NCBI RefSeq assembly: GCF_047948215.1
Contig: NC_134456.1
Location: forward strand, 13,913,730-13,977,729
Reading direction: 5' to 3'
Length of the DNA: 64,000 bases
Source of the DNA: Lycorma delicatula
Lineage: Eukaryota; Arthropoda; Insecta; Hemiptera; Fulgoridae
Each line of letters begins with the position of its first letter. The first letter of the stretch is position 1. The notes under the pieces are model-generated. The model saw only the letters and a list, made by a program, of their open reading frames with translations. It had not been told where the DNA came from and made no database searches. Shown in pieces: positions 46,869 through 58,726 of the stretch. The position numbers and the translations under genes were made by a program.

Positions 46869-48052
46869 GAGGACCCATCACTTAATTTAGTCTATAAATA
46901 ATGGTTTATTGGCAAAAACATATGTAATAATTTACACCACTGTTGTTAGGTGTACGCTGTCTATTTTGAGGATGGCATTGATAATGTTTTGTCTTCAATT
47001 CCTGCTTGGTGTGTGAATTGCTCCTATAAATCATTTCTTTTAAGTAATCCCACAGAAAGAAGTATGAACTAGTCAGATCAGGGGATCTTGGTGGCCACAA
47101 TCCTTTAGAAATGATTTTTCCACCAAAAACATTGTGTAGCATCTCCATAGCAGAGCAAGCTATACGGCAAGTGGCGCTATCCTGTTGCAAGCAGCACTCA
47201 TGTTCATCTTCTTGCAGTAAGCCTATGAACTGAACTGTTGGATAATTTCCTGGTAGATGGCAGCATCTACAGTTTTTTTTTAAAACAAGGCTTCTATCAT
47301 TCATTGCCTTAAAACCACACACCATACACCTATTTTGATAGATTAAAAGAAATGTGCGGGTTTTCACTCTGCCCACAGGTCCGGTAGTTCTGTCTATTAA
47401 CATACCCATCAAAGTAAAACCAAACTTCATCTGTATAAAACTTTGATCTAAAATGCCAATGTTGCCTCAAGAAGTTCTCGAGTCATTGACAGTAGTGAAC
47501 CCTTTTAGAATAATCAGCATTAGTTATCTCACGAAAACCTGCATTTGACAACAGATAACATTTCAGCATCCTCTCACTGCAATTTGGACTGAAGTTAGTG
47601 AAACATTCTTTTCCTGGCTTAGTCTCTTTTTTAAGAAGATATTGTAACTGCCTCTTTAATGCCCTCTACTACCTGCGTTGTTAAAACTGACGTATTTCTG
47701 GTCTAACACTGAACCTGTTTCACAAAATTTTTGAATAATACTTTTCTCTTGTGCTTCCTTTTTAAATTTCTCCCTGAACTTATACAGACGCAAGTCTCTA
47801 AATAAGTTTCTGTCACGAATACATGTTCATCAGTTAACCTCATTTCAACAAATACATGATTACGCAACCTTGTTCAAAAGCCAATGTTCAACACAGACTG
47901 ACAGTACTCAAACGTGCAGGCAATAAACAAATCTTCCCCACTGCATCACCAGTTGTACCAACATTTGGCATATTATTTTACCCAACTCACACCATTATAT
48001 GAATTTTAACAAAAATATGTATTTAGTATAAGCTACTGAGTGATTGGGTCTC
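46869..48052 (-). mobile_element. Tc1/mariner-superfamily transposon relic, Tc3-like
   Basis: Imperfect TIRs GAGGACCCATCACTTA (46869-46884) and, inverted, TGAGTGATTGGGTCTC (48037-48052). Minus-strand transposase debris runs in order: TYLETCVC-type N-terminus (near 47830), FYTDEVWFYFDGYVNRQN (near 47440, first Asp region), QQDSATC (second Asp, near 47205), and WPPRSPDLTSSYFFLWDYLK (47100-47040, third Asp). A long open run survives at 46906-47430 but is in a mixed frame, and the N-terminal half has many stops. Inactive copy. Confidence 0.85.
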
Positions 48053-50526
48053 AATAGAAAAACAAATAAACCACCGCATCAATCTCTTTATTTAGATATG
48101 CCCCATAAACAGAACTATTTGGGCAAGGATGATTGTCAAGACCCCTTGAGAATAAGGTACCCAAAAAAGAACAAATGTTAGTTTACTGCACCCAAACCAT
48201 AAAGAGATTAATTAGGATTACAGCCATCCATATTAATAGTAAATTCTGATAATTGAATCATTTTTCCTCAAAGATCCAACAATGATATACTTTTAAGTTA
48301 TTTTTATTGTTTTAGTTATTTTACTTATAAATACAATTTTATTATAAATATTTTGATTTTATTTGCTTTTAATCCAATTAATTTGTTTATTTAATAAATT
48401 AAAACAACAGTCTTGAATTTCCAGAAAGATGACTTGGGTTATTAAAAATGAATGTAGTTTAATTGCAAGTAAATTGGAGTCAGTAGGCTAGCTGATGAAA
48501 GTTTAGTTAAAGTTGTTCTGATTTGTGAATAAAATTACAGTTCTTTCACCATTTTAATGTTTTTTTTTAGTTTTTTCACCACTTATTCCCTATCAATTGA
48601 TAGATATAATTCAAGACTTGCCTATCAGTAGCTTTGATATTTGGTTTTTCTCATTTCTGTTTTTATGTCAATTTATTTTGTTACCTGAATCATTTTATTA
48701 TTTACATTAGGTGAAAATATTTGAGTATGTGAATCTGTTATTGTCATCCCTATGAAAGATCTATCTATAGTGTTGTAGATAGATTTGGTGGATTAATATG
48801 TTTTGTTTTCGTGATGTTAATGAAATTATTTAATTAAAGGTATTAAATCATATTTTTAATTTCTTTAAATATAATATAATTTATCTTCATATGGTAAAAC
48901 ATTAGCTCATTGAAACTTATTTGGGCTAATTATTTTTGTTACTCTTGAGTTTCTTTTATATAACATTTTTTATTTGTTTAACAGTAAACAGTTATAAATG
49001 TATGATGTATGTTTCATAATGAAAACTTGTTAACTGGTCTGTAAAATTTTGAATTGCATTTAACTTATGTGTTTTACAAGTTATAACATTAACAAGTATT
49101 GTACAACTTAATATTTATACTTAATTTTGTTTTTGTTATTATATATGAGATAATTTTAGGAAGATTGTGATGAAAAGTGACATTTGGATTAGTAATCAAT
49201 AAATGTCAACTGCTAGTTAATCGGCTTTGATGATCGTTTTGTAATCATTTCTAGTATTTTCTATAAGCCTGTATTAAATCAGCCTATTCAGTTCTTGTCA
49301 CTGATGGGGTCTTGTTTCATTGTACATCTTTTTATCACAAAATCATAAATGATTACCGGTGATATATATTCAGAGTTTATTTCATTGATTTCAAACAATG
49401 AAATAAACATTGATGTTAAATATTTTTAAAAATCTAATCGTTATGAAATGTTTAGAACAGTGCAGTTTTTAAATATTTATTAAAATTCAATGAATAAGAA
49501 TGCAATAGATATAAATTTGTTCTCTGTTGTTTAATTGACAATAATTACCAACAATATAAGTAAATATAATCTATATATATGACAGAAAGTTTTAATTAAT
49601 AATTAAGTTTTAATATATATGTTCTGTTTAGGATTTAGTTTATTTTTCTAGTTATTAATAAAAAAAAAAAAAAATTGATTTGAGATTAATGTATTAGATT
49701 ATTATGAATTGATATGAGGATTGTTTTAGTTAAGTGTTGTATTGAATTTATAATTTAAATTTGCAAAATTGTAGTGATATAGATGGTCAAATATTTTACC
49801 ACATCTTGGCAGATTTGATTTTTATATTTATAAAGTACAAATAACATTTGGTTAACATATAATATATAATGTATATAATGCGTCTTTCAAATAGTCTTTT
49901 GTTTCATTTGTCTCCTTTTCATATGCGGTGAAGAATTGAAAGAATCATTATTAATCTCAGGAACTCATGAGAAAAAATTATCCGAAAAAGGATGAAACTA
50001 TCATTCATTGTTGTTTTTCTTCAGAACTGTTGTAGATACAACGGATAGGACTATAGGATGGTAATTAATGGGTGGAGAAGTACTTCCAGATTTTGCAGTC
50101 GTATTTTTTTTAGGTTTTGTTAATTATTTAATAATATCATACTAATTATAGTTTAGAAAGTGAAAATGCATTTGTGCAGTAATTTTATCTGAGGTGTCTG
50201 AAGTAGTGTTGGGACTGATAAGTACAATGGAAGGGAAATGTAGTTCAGTGGTGGCAAGGTGTTTGTGGCTTACAGGTCTAGCATGTCAACTAAGTTCTAA
50301 ACTTCGACAAGAAATACCGTATATGATTTCTCCTTGAGAATGTCTAACCTTGATTGAGACTTAAATAACAAGATTATAATGTAAATCATTTTATTTGTGT
50401 TCGTAGTGATTATTTACATTTTTTTAATACTCTTATTTCCTGGAATTACCAGTATATTGTTAGAAATATCGGAATCATCAAAGTAATTCATCTTATGCTT
50501 TATTTACATACATGCGCAAGTGTAAG

Positions 50527-50571
<45 letters not shown>

Positions 50572-51539
50572 GCTTATGTAGTTGTTTAAATATTGTTAGG
50601 AATATTGTAATCTTCAAAGTAATTCATCTTAGCTTTATTTACATACATGTGCAAGTGCAAGCGCACACACACACACACACAACAGACTTTTGTAGTTGTT
50701 TTAATTGCATTGTATAATACATATATGGGTAATTTCCAAAAAAATCTAATACAAATGATTAAAACAAATTTTTCACTTTATTGAAATAAGTATAAAATTG
50801 ATTTCTGTCCCTGTCTGGTTATTTACACAATAATTTATGAGGGTTCATTTAATCCTATTAAAATTTTCATTAATTTGTTATTAATTTTTTAACTCGATGG
50901 TTGGTTGTATGAAGGTGAGCCAAATTTTCCTTGAACTTACATGTTTAATATATATATATATATATATATGTAATTTATTCTTTATTTTTCTCTGCATAAT
51001 AAAAGTAATAAAAAATAATTTGGCTTTTTCCCAACGTAGCTTTAATGACTACTGAATGAGTTACTTTCTTTTATATCTTACTTCTGATTTATAAGACCAT
51101 ATGTCTGATAATTTTTTTTTATTAAACCTATTTTTCAAATGATGGTAATATTTTCAAAATTAATCACCAATTATTTTATATCTGCTTTTTTAAGTAGGTA
51201 TTATTCTGGGTTAATATTCTTAAATTATTATTTACAAATGGGATGATTTACTATTCGGATGAGCGGTTAGTATTTATTATTAACTGTGTTGTTTCTTCCA
51301 CACCAAAGAAAATTAGTATTTTTATTATTTGTCATATAATTATGCACATAATATGCATCTTCTGGATAACTGATTTCTATAACCGCATGTTTTTATTATA
51401 AGATTTTATTTTATCAAGCTTCGTTCAGTAATGCCATTATTAGTTTTAATTAAAACGTAACACATGATCGCGTTGTTTAATCACTTGTCTGGAGTTTCAT
51501 TATGTTTTTTTTTTATTGGTTAGCGATTTTATATCCTAT
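48053..51539. other. AT-rich stretch with microsatellites, no gene recognised
   Basis: Contains the tandem duplication with CA tracts at 50456-50705 and a (TA)n tract near 50950-50970. No coding motif recognised on either strand. Confidence 0.5.
50456..50705. repeat. ~130-bp tandem duplication carrying CA microsatellites
   Basis: Two copies of a module (ATATTGTTAG(A/G)AATAT ... CAAAGTAATTCATCTTA ... TTTATTTACATACATG ... CACACACA ... TAGTTGTTT): about 50456-50588 and 50589-50705. The first has a long (GC)n(CA)n tract at 50526-50568, the second a shorter (CA)n near 50664-50682, so the repeat lengths diverged after duplication. Confidence 0.85.
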
Positions 51540-51541
51540 TA

Positions 51542-52792
51542 TGGGAGGACTGTTCAGAAAATAACCGAACATTATTAATTACACGTCAACGGAGATATTT
51601 AGTGATGTGTGGTTGGCAGATTGGGTTCCGCATAACCTCCTCTGTAACCGCATGTTCTTGGATTGTTGATATCCGGTTTTGTTTTCGTGTTATTGTTAGT
51701 CGATTACGACATGTTTAAGTGTTAGTAGCTGTTATCGGGAGCAACGATACAAAGTAAAATTTTGCGTGAAAATGGGGAAAACTGTCACAGAAATGTTTCA
51801 ACTTTTGAAACAAGCTTACGGAGATGAGGCTCCGGGTCGTACGCAATGTTACGAATGGTTTTCACGATTTAAAATTGGTCGTCGGTTAATTGAAATGACC
51901 CTCTACTAGGAAGGCCTTCGACTTAACTGATGACACCCGCGTTCAGAAAATCAACGATCTGGTGCGCGCAAATCTGTCAGAGGACTTGCAGGAAAGGTTA
52001 GCATCTCGATTTGATCATGCCGTAAGTACTCATCGAGTTGCAGCGAAGTTTGTTCCTCGTTTGATGACCGAACTGCAGAATGGACATCGAGTGGATGTTT
52101 GCCGGCAACTTGTTCAACAAGCCGATGACGATGAAACATTCACGTAAAGGATCATAACGGGAGACGAAAGCTGGGTTTACGGTTACGACATCGAGACAAA
52201 AGTTCAATCAACACAACGGATCTGGAAAGGATCTCCACATCCCAAGTAAGCGCCTTAGTCTTGATCCGACGTCAAAATGATGCTCCCTGTTTTTCGGTTA
52301 ATGGGATTGTGTATTTTGAATTCTTCCTCAAAGAAAAACAGTGAACCGTGCCGTATTAGCAAGGAGTTTTACAACGGTTAGGTGAACAAATCCGCAAAAA
52401 GAGACCAGAGTTGTGGCGAGACAACTCATGAGGTTCCTTCACCAAGACGATGCGCCTGCACACCCATCTTTGTCAATTTGTCAGTTTTGTTTCAAAAATC
52501 AGATGACTCGCCAGACCTGGCTCCTTGGGATTTCTTCTTATTTCCGAAATTAAAATCAGTGATGCCATTTTGAGACTGTTAATGACATTAAAGAAAAGAA
52601 AATTCGTTACGGACCTTAAAGGCAATTTCAAATGTAGTAATCTAGGACTGATTCACAAAGTAGGAACACCGCTGGGAAAAGTGTGTGAATAGTGGAGGGA
52701 GTACTTTGAAGGGACAAGTACCACTAATCTGTAAAATTAATAATAAAGAAATAAATAAAAATAAACTTCGGTTATTTTCTGAAGAGATCTCG
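51542..52792 (+). mobile_element. Second mariner transposon, TA flanks
   Basis: The ends share TTCAGAAAATAACCGAA in inverted orientation (left 51554-51570, right about 52767-52783) with looser outer bases. TA lies on both sides (51540-51541 and 52793-52794). Length 1.25 kb. The TIR differs from that of the 15.75-kb mariner, so this is another subfamily. Confidence 0.9.
51735..52734 (+). pseudogene. mariner transposase, many stops and frameshifts
   Basis: N-terminal KFCVKMGKTVTEMFQLL...AYGDEAPGRTQCYEWFSRFK (51750-51870) is the mariner helix-turn-helix region. A TGDESWVYGYD-type segment (first Asp region) lies near 52165, LGEQIRKKRPELWR near 52380 and SPDLAPWDFFLFPKLK (third Asp) near 52515-52560. 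The C-terminus CEWWREYFEG is preserved as a one-stop variant near 52680-52710, ending at TAA 52732-52734. Frames change repeatedly. Not functional. Confidence 0.88.
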
Positions 52793-52794
52793 TA

Positions 52795-54655
52795 CACATA
52801 TTTGTTTTATTTAAAAATAATTAAAGATTCTTTTCTGGTTGGTTGTCATTATAGTTTTTAGTTGCTTACATTAAATTTCCATGTCTGTATAACTTGTTTA
52901 GTTGATTACGCTTGATTTTTTTCTTACTTTTATTTAGGTCAAATTACTATCTAGTATCTTTATGTTGCTTAAAAATAACTTCAATACAGTTTACTGTAAA
53001 TTTGTCTAATTTCCTTTTTCTTGTTTCCCCAGTTTTTCAAACATTTTTATCAAACTTTGATGAATTAAGTCGTGTTTCTGTGACACACATTATTGAAAAA
53101 CTATTTCCTAATAATGTGCTTTGTTAGGAGTCATTCGATGAGCTTCTTAGAGACATAAGGATGATCAATTGTACATCATTGGTATACATTTTTTGTTTTC
53201 TAAAATATATATATATATTTTTTCTAAAACATTCTTGCATATATAAATAGTAAATATTTTAGGAAAAAATTATTAATATGATTTACAGAACAAATTGAAC
53301 CTATTATGAGTAGCAATTTTTACGCCGGTTACTGAATTGCAAAATTATACAATGTTATTCTCCAATATTATATTTATTAGAATTCTAGTATTATATATCA
53401 ATGTACAACGTCATATTAAGAATTAGGAAGTGTGAGTGAGGTAGTGATTGTCTATCTGTGTAAAACTGCCTATGGACTCTGGTTTTTATACAGAGGATTG
53501 CAAAAAACTAAACCGGCAGTGAAGATACATATTGGGTAAAGCCATGCTTCCTATTCCTCATAAGGTATAATTTAAACTTAATTTAGTGTAAGTTACACCG
53601 TGTGAAAGTACATCATTCAATCGATTTGAACCAGGCCTTCTGATGTTTTACATGTTAAACTAATTTATTCACCCAAAGATTATTTTCAATTATTGTCAGA
53701 AGTAAAAATATGTAGCGATATGTTACTTGCTTGTTTCAATTATTTCTAGCGTTACACCATATCATATTTACAAACTTTGTTTGTTGACATTTTATTTGTT
53801 TTAATGATACGCTTGATTTTTATGAGCTGTAATATTGAATTTGAAATACACATACATTTGTGAAATACCCAGTACGTACAAAATTCAGATTTTTGTTATG
53901 CGGCTTGTTTTGAATCTTGCACTACACGTGTTGTAATTAGTAATAACATTTTTAGCTGAAATTACTCGATTTGTATAAATTTTATTTTTTTACCAACAAT
54001 CTTTCAGTAACAAGTTAATGCTATTCATCTTCGTTTATTTATTTATTTTTATGTTAAAAATGTATGTTTTGCAAATTAAGTTAATTTATTTGTGGATGAG
54101 CTTAATTCAAATTTTTATTTACTTACTTATGTATACTTACTTATGTATAGTATGTTATTTTATAAATCATATAAATTGTTTGGTTATAGATTATGTTATA
54201 TATACTATTTATAAGTTATAAAATGATTTTATGTGTTAGAGATTTATTTTGTTTTTTTTTTCAGTTCTGCATATATGTAATAGTAATACGTGATAAATGT
54301 CAAATCATACTTGATCATATGTGCTCATTAAAATCACTATTCATGTTATAACATGTTTTATTACTTTTAGATAAGAATAAATTTGTTTTATTATTTTTTT
54401 TACGTAGTTATATTTCTTTTATCGGTCCATTTTCACAAATGGCATTTTATCTATTCATATAATGATAACTCAAGTCATCCCTGTGCACGCATCACACAAA
54501 AACTATTGGACAGATTTTAATAAAACTTTGCAGGTTTATATCTTAGAGGTTTGGTCATTATCACCAATTTGAATTATCACAATATTCGTATTCATTATAG
54601 AAAAAAAATTAATTCGCCGTTATATTTCTGTTACCATGGTAAAAGGAAAAGATCT
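52795..54655. other. AT-rich stretch, one possible exon, no recognised gene
   Basis: See the candidate exon at 53033-53127. Near 54480-54540 a segment (CACACAAAAACTATTGGACAGATTTTAATAAAACTTTGCAGG) looks like a diverged dispersed insect repeat. A short (TA)n lies near 53205. Confidence 0.35.
53033..53127 (+). other. Candidate terminal exon, unrecognised
   Basis: A strong acceptor-like tract (TTTTTCTTGTTTCCCCAG, ending 53032) is followed by about 31 codons of non-repetitive frame (FQTFLSNFDELSRVSVTHIIEKLFPNNVLC) ending in a stop. Composition is more protein-like than its surroundings. I do not recognise the product, and no partner exon was found. It may be a chance acceptor. Confidence 0.25.
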
Positions 54656-54804
54656 CTTGAGTTACCGGTGTTCTTTGGTGGTTGGGTTTCAAGTAACCAC
54701 ACGTCTCAGGAATACTCAACCTGAGACTGTACAAGACTACACTTCATTTACATAAATACATTCATCCTCTAATACCTTAACAGTGGTTCCGGAGGCTAAA
54801 CAGA
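54656..54804 (+). mobile_element. SINE family 1, copy E, 5'-truncated
   Basis: Only the body and tail are present (GGTGTTCTTTGGTGGTTGG near 54665 to CGGAGGCTAAACAG near 54803), with an internal deletion around 54752. Short flanking repeat AAAAGATCT at 54647-54655 and 54805-54813. The tRNA-like head is missing, so it cannot be transcribed from its own promoter. Confidence 0.85.
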
Positions 54805-55028
54805 AAAAGATCTGTATACCGCTCATCTAACCATTAGTTTATTATTATTAAACTTGTACTGTGGAAATTTGTGATTATTGAATAAGTGATTTTCAAATAG
54901 TAGGACAATTAGAAAAGAAGGAAAAATAATAATTATTGAGTAATGTTGAAAAAAGGGCATTGGAAAATTAATAATTTTGGAAATTTTGCATTGGAACTTT
55001 TGATTCCATAGACTTCAAACTTGTCGAG

Positions 55029-55230
55029 ATGCCACCAAAGAAAAGAAAAGTATTGTTCAGATAACTCCTGCAGCCAAAAAAAAAACATCGTGCATTGCAA
55101 ACACCTGAACAATGGGAGCTTCATCTACAGCAGAAACGTATCAGATCTTCTACATCAAGAACAAGGGAAATGTTGGAAGAGAGTTTAAGTTGTTACGAGT
55201 ATTTATCAGTATTATTCTCACAACCATGAG
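55029..55230 (+). pseudogene. Basic N-terminal fragment, possibly Helitron-associated
   Basis: ATG at 55029 opens MPPKKRKVLFR and stops at 55062. A one-base shift continues the coding signal as KKKHRALQTPEQWELHLQQKRIRSSTSRTRE to about 55185. The PPKKRKV stretch is a classical basic nuclear-localisation-type sequence. The repeated QR/RxR pattern resembles the N-terminal region of insect Helitron helicase proteins. That attribution is from pattern memory only; no Rep or helicase motif is seen downstream. Confidence 0.35.
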
Positions 55231-55239
55231 GATAATGAA

Positions 55240-57236
55240 CACAACGAGGGGTTTAGTTGGGTTATTTGGGAAGGGTGAGTGATGTTAGCCCAGACAAGCT
55301 AGTTATTTTTATAATGTTATTCTTAATTTTTACTAAATTAAAAAAAATTAATTTTTTCAGATATTTAAACTATGTATATGGATTTTGTGTTGTATTTTTT
55401 ATCTATTTCTAAAAGAGCAGAAAGCTATTGTTATTAAGAAAATGTTAGGTATTTTTTTAAACTGTACCACCTTGCATATGTAACAAGGATTGACAGACAA
55501 TCAATTTTAGAGAACAGGCGGACTTTTATCAGAAATTTTTTCTACTAATAGATATATATATTTTTAGCATTTTTAAATTTATTAACCGATTAATAAACCA
55601 GTTAACTGGTGCGTGCATGAGATCATGCACGCATGTGGCAAAATTTTCCATTTCTTTTTTTTTGTCTCCAAGATATGAATACAGTTTGTATCAATAATCG
55701 ACCCGTTGTGAGTGATTATGATACAAGACAAATAAATTAAAGAGCCCTTCATGTACGTCTCATTTCTTTCAGCTCTATTCAATTTATGACCAAAGCGTAG
55801 GAGAAGTATATTACAAGAAAATAATTTTTCCTTTATCAAATAATCCTGATCTTTTGAAATAAAATAACCAAAATTATTAGAACAGGAAAATTTGAGAAAC
55901 AATGCTCATTCTAATTACAGTGACGTGTTGTCATAGTACCTGAACTTCACAACATTCAGTTAGGTTTCTAATGTGGAATTACTTTTATTTTAGTAGCCTC
56001 TTATAACTATAGCTCTTCCAATATATCAGTAAAGTGGTTTTTCAAATAATGTATCGTTAAAAAAAATTGAATTCCAAATGAAATTAATGAATTCTTGTAC
56101 TCATATTTGAATACGTTTGATATTGGTGTATATTCATTGTTGGAGGTCTATTAAAAAAAAAAGAAAAAAGTGGACTAGTACAAGATGGAAACGGCCAAAT
56201 TCCAGAGTTCTTTTCTTCGGTTCAGTTTCAAAGGAAATTAAGCATAAATCCTTGAGATTCATTCTTTCTGACATAAACCTGAAGGTTTACTTCTGGTTTG
56301 TAGTGCTACACCGACACTGTGGTGGGTCAGCCAAACATTTTTTGCAGGGATAACGCTCTGATTTTTTGGTTGTCCTGGGACATCTCTTCAAGGGTTACAA
56401 AAGAGCTCGATTACTGTAGCGACCAAAGTACCAATGGTAAAATCGGATCGATAGGTTTACCCTGCTTTAGAGACTGTGGATAATGCACATTTTCCCAGAG
56501 ATAGAAGAACAATAAACAATTTATCAGTTTACAGTATCTTTTCTAATATCTCTTGTCGGTGTGATGGATGTAAAGTTGGGGTACAAACGGCACAAGTATG
56601 AGTTGCTTTCTCTGAGATTAATGACGTTAATTATGCAGCCAGCTCGATAGTACAAAATGTATATTTAATAATCGTTTACATGTGTATATGCTTCCTTTGA
56701 TATTCTTTTATAATAATGTACATCATTCATAGTGAATTTTTTAATATTATTTATAAATATATTTAATTAATTGTGTTACATCATGTGTGTATTGTGCTTA
56801 TTCTTTCATGTATGATAATTATTTTTGTAAGAATACGTATTTGTAATACTTTTTTTTTTTGAAGTGATGAGATACTTTACAGTTCAACAATACAGTAACA
56901 CTTTATATGTATTCTTTAAAACATTTCTCTTTTTAAAGTATTGTTTTATGTATATATGTACATTTATAACGTTATGTGTAATTTTGTTTTATGTTGTAAC
57001 TAAAGTTTTACCGCTTATGTTAAGATTGTGGTTTGGTGTAAAAAGTTATTTTCTGAAAATTTATCTTTTCCTTTTTTATTATGTGTACTGATTCATTAAG
57101 TAAGTAGTACAATTTTGAATAGTTATTTCTTAATTAATTCCCTTAGATATTTAGTTATAAAAGTTTTCCCATCTGATGTTTTTCGCTAATGATTTATAGC
57201 TCTACAATATTATAAGTTAATCCTCTGATTTCTTTG
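55240..57236. other. AT-rich stretch, no gene recognised
   Basis: The segment 56150-56660 is less AT-rich and contains a 78-codon open frame without known motif. I see no splice-supported exon or repeat end in it. Confidence 0.4.
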
Positions 57237-57247
57237 GTAAATGTTTT

Positions 57248-58715
57248 TTTTTTTTTTTTTTTGTCTTCAGTCATTTGACTGGTTTGATGCAGCTCTCCAA
57301 GATTCCCTATCTAGTGCTAGTAGTTTCATTTCAGTATACCCTCTACATCCTACATCCCCCAACAATTTGTTTTACATACTCCAAACGTGGCCTGCCTACA
57401 CAATTTTTCTCTTCTACCTGTCCTTCCAATATTAAAGCGACTATTCCAGGATGCCTTAGTATGTGGCCTATAAGTCTGTCTCTTCTTTTAACTATATTTT
57501 TCCAAATGCTACTTTGTTCATCTATTTGCCGCAATACCTCTTCATTTGTCACTTTATCCACCCATCTGATTTTTAACATTCTCCTATAGCACCGCATTTC
57601 AAAAGCTTCTAATCTTTTCTTCTCAGATACTCCGATCGTCCAAGTTTCACTTCCATATAAAGCGACACTCCAAACATACACTTTCAAAAATCTTTTCCTG
57701 ACATTTAAATTCATTTTTGATGTAAACAAATTATATTTCTTACTGAAGGCTCGTTTAGCTTGTGCTATTCAGCATTTTATATCGCTCCTGCTTCGTCCAT
57801 CTTTAGTAATTTTACTTCCCAAATAACAAAATTCTTCTACCTCCATAATCTTTTCTCCTCCTATTTTCACATTCAGTGGTCCATCTTTGTTATTTCTACT
57901 ACATTTCATTACTTTTGTTTTGTTCTTATTTATTTTCATGCGATAGTTTTTGCATAGGACTTCATCTATACCGTTCATTGTTTCTTCTAAATCCTTTTTA
58001 CTCTCGGCTAGAATTACTATATCATCAGCAAATCGTAGCATCTTTATCTTTTCACCTTGTACTGTTACTCCGAATCTAAATTGTTCTTTAACATCATTAA
58101 CTGCTAGTTCCATGTAAAGATTAAAAAGTAACGGAGATAGGGAACATCCTTGTCGGACTCCCTTTCTTATTAGGGCTTCTTTCTTATGTTCTTCGATTGT
58201 TATTGTTGCTGTTTGGTTCCTGTACATGTTAGCAATTGTTCTTCTATCTCTGTATTTGAACCCAAATTTTATTCCAGTCTACGTTATCGAATGCCTTTTC
58301 TAGGTCTATAAACGCCAAGTATGTCGGTTTGTTTTTCTTTAATCTTCCTTCTACTATTAATCTGAGGCCTAAAATTGCTTCCCTTGTCTCTATACTTTTC
58401 CTGAAACCAAATTGGTCTTCTCCTAACACTTCTTCTACTCTCCTCTCAATTCTTCTGTATAAAATTCTAGTTAAGATTTTTGATGCACGACTAGTTAAAC
58501 TAATTGTTCTGTATTCTTCACATTTATCTGCCCCTGCTTTCTTTGGTATCATGACTATAACACTTTTTTTGAAGTCTGATGTTAATTCCCCATTTTCATA
58601 AATATTACACACCAGTTTGTATAATCTATCAATCGCTTCCTCACCTGCACTGCGCAGTAATTCTACAGGTATTCCGTCTATTCCAGGAGCCTTTCTGCCA
58701 TTTAAATCTTTTAAT
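57248..58715 (-). mobile_element. RTE-type LINE, 5'-truncated copy (11-bp TSD)
   Basis: Same family as 38172-41407. Poly(T) at 57243-57262, then GTCTTCAGTCATTTGACTGG. C-terminal KRLEAFEMRCYRRMLKIRWVDKVTNEEVLRQI (57620-57530), FADDIVILAESKKDLEETM (58030-57985), RQGCSLSPLLFNLYMEL (58160-58110), FIDLEKAFDNVDWNKIW (58310-58270) and FGFRKSIETREAI (near 58400) remain, with frame changes near 57760 and 58240. The direct repeat GTAAATGTTTT lies at 57237-57247 and 58716-58726. The element begins mid-ORF at 58715, as expected from incomplete target-primed reverse transcription. It is younger than the other copy: the catalytic FADD box and long frames survive. Confidence 0.93.
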
Positions 58716-58726
58716 GTAAATGTTTT

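Noticed and set aside
50526..50568. CRISPR-like periodic repeat
   Set aside because: It is a simple GC/CA dinucleotide microsatellite; no spacers, and the DNA is eukaryotic.
54018..54221. Open frame encoding a very hydrophobic product, suggestive of a membrane protein
   Set aside because: Extreme AT-rich composition produces Phe/Leu/Ile/Tyr-rich translations throughout this region; no start context, homology or splice support.
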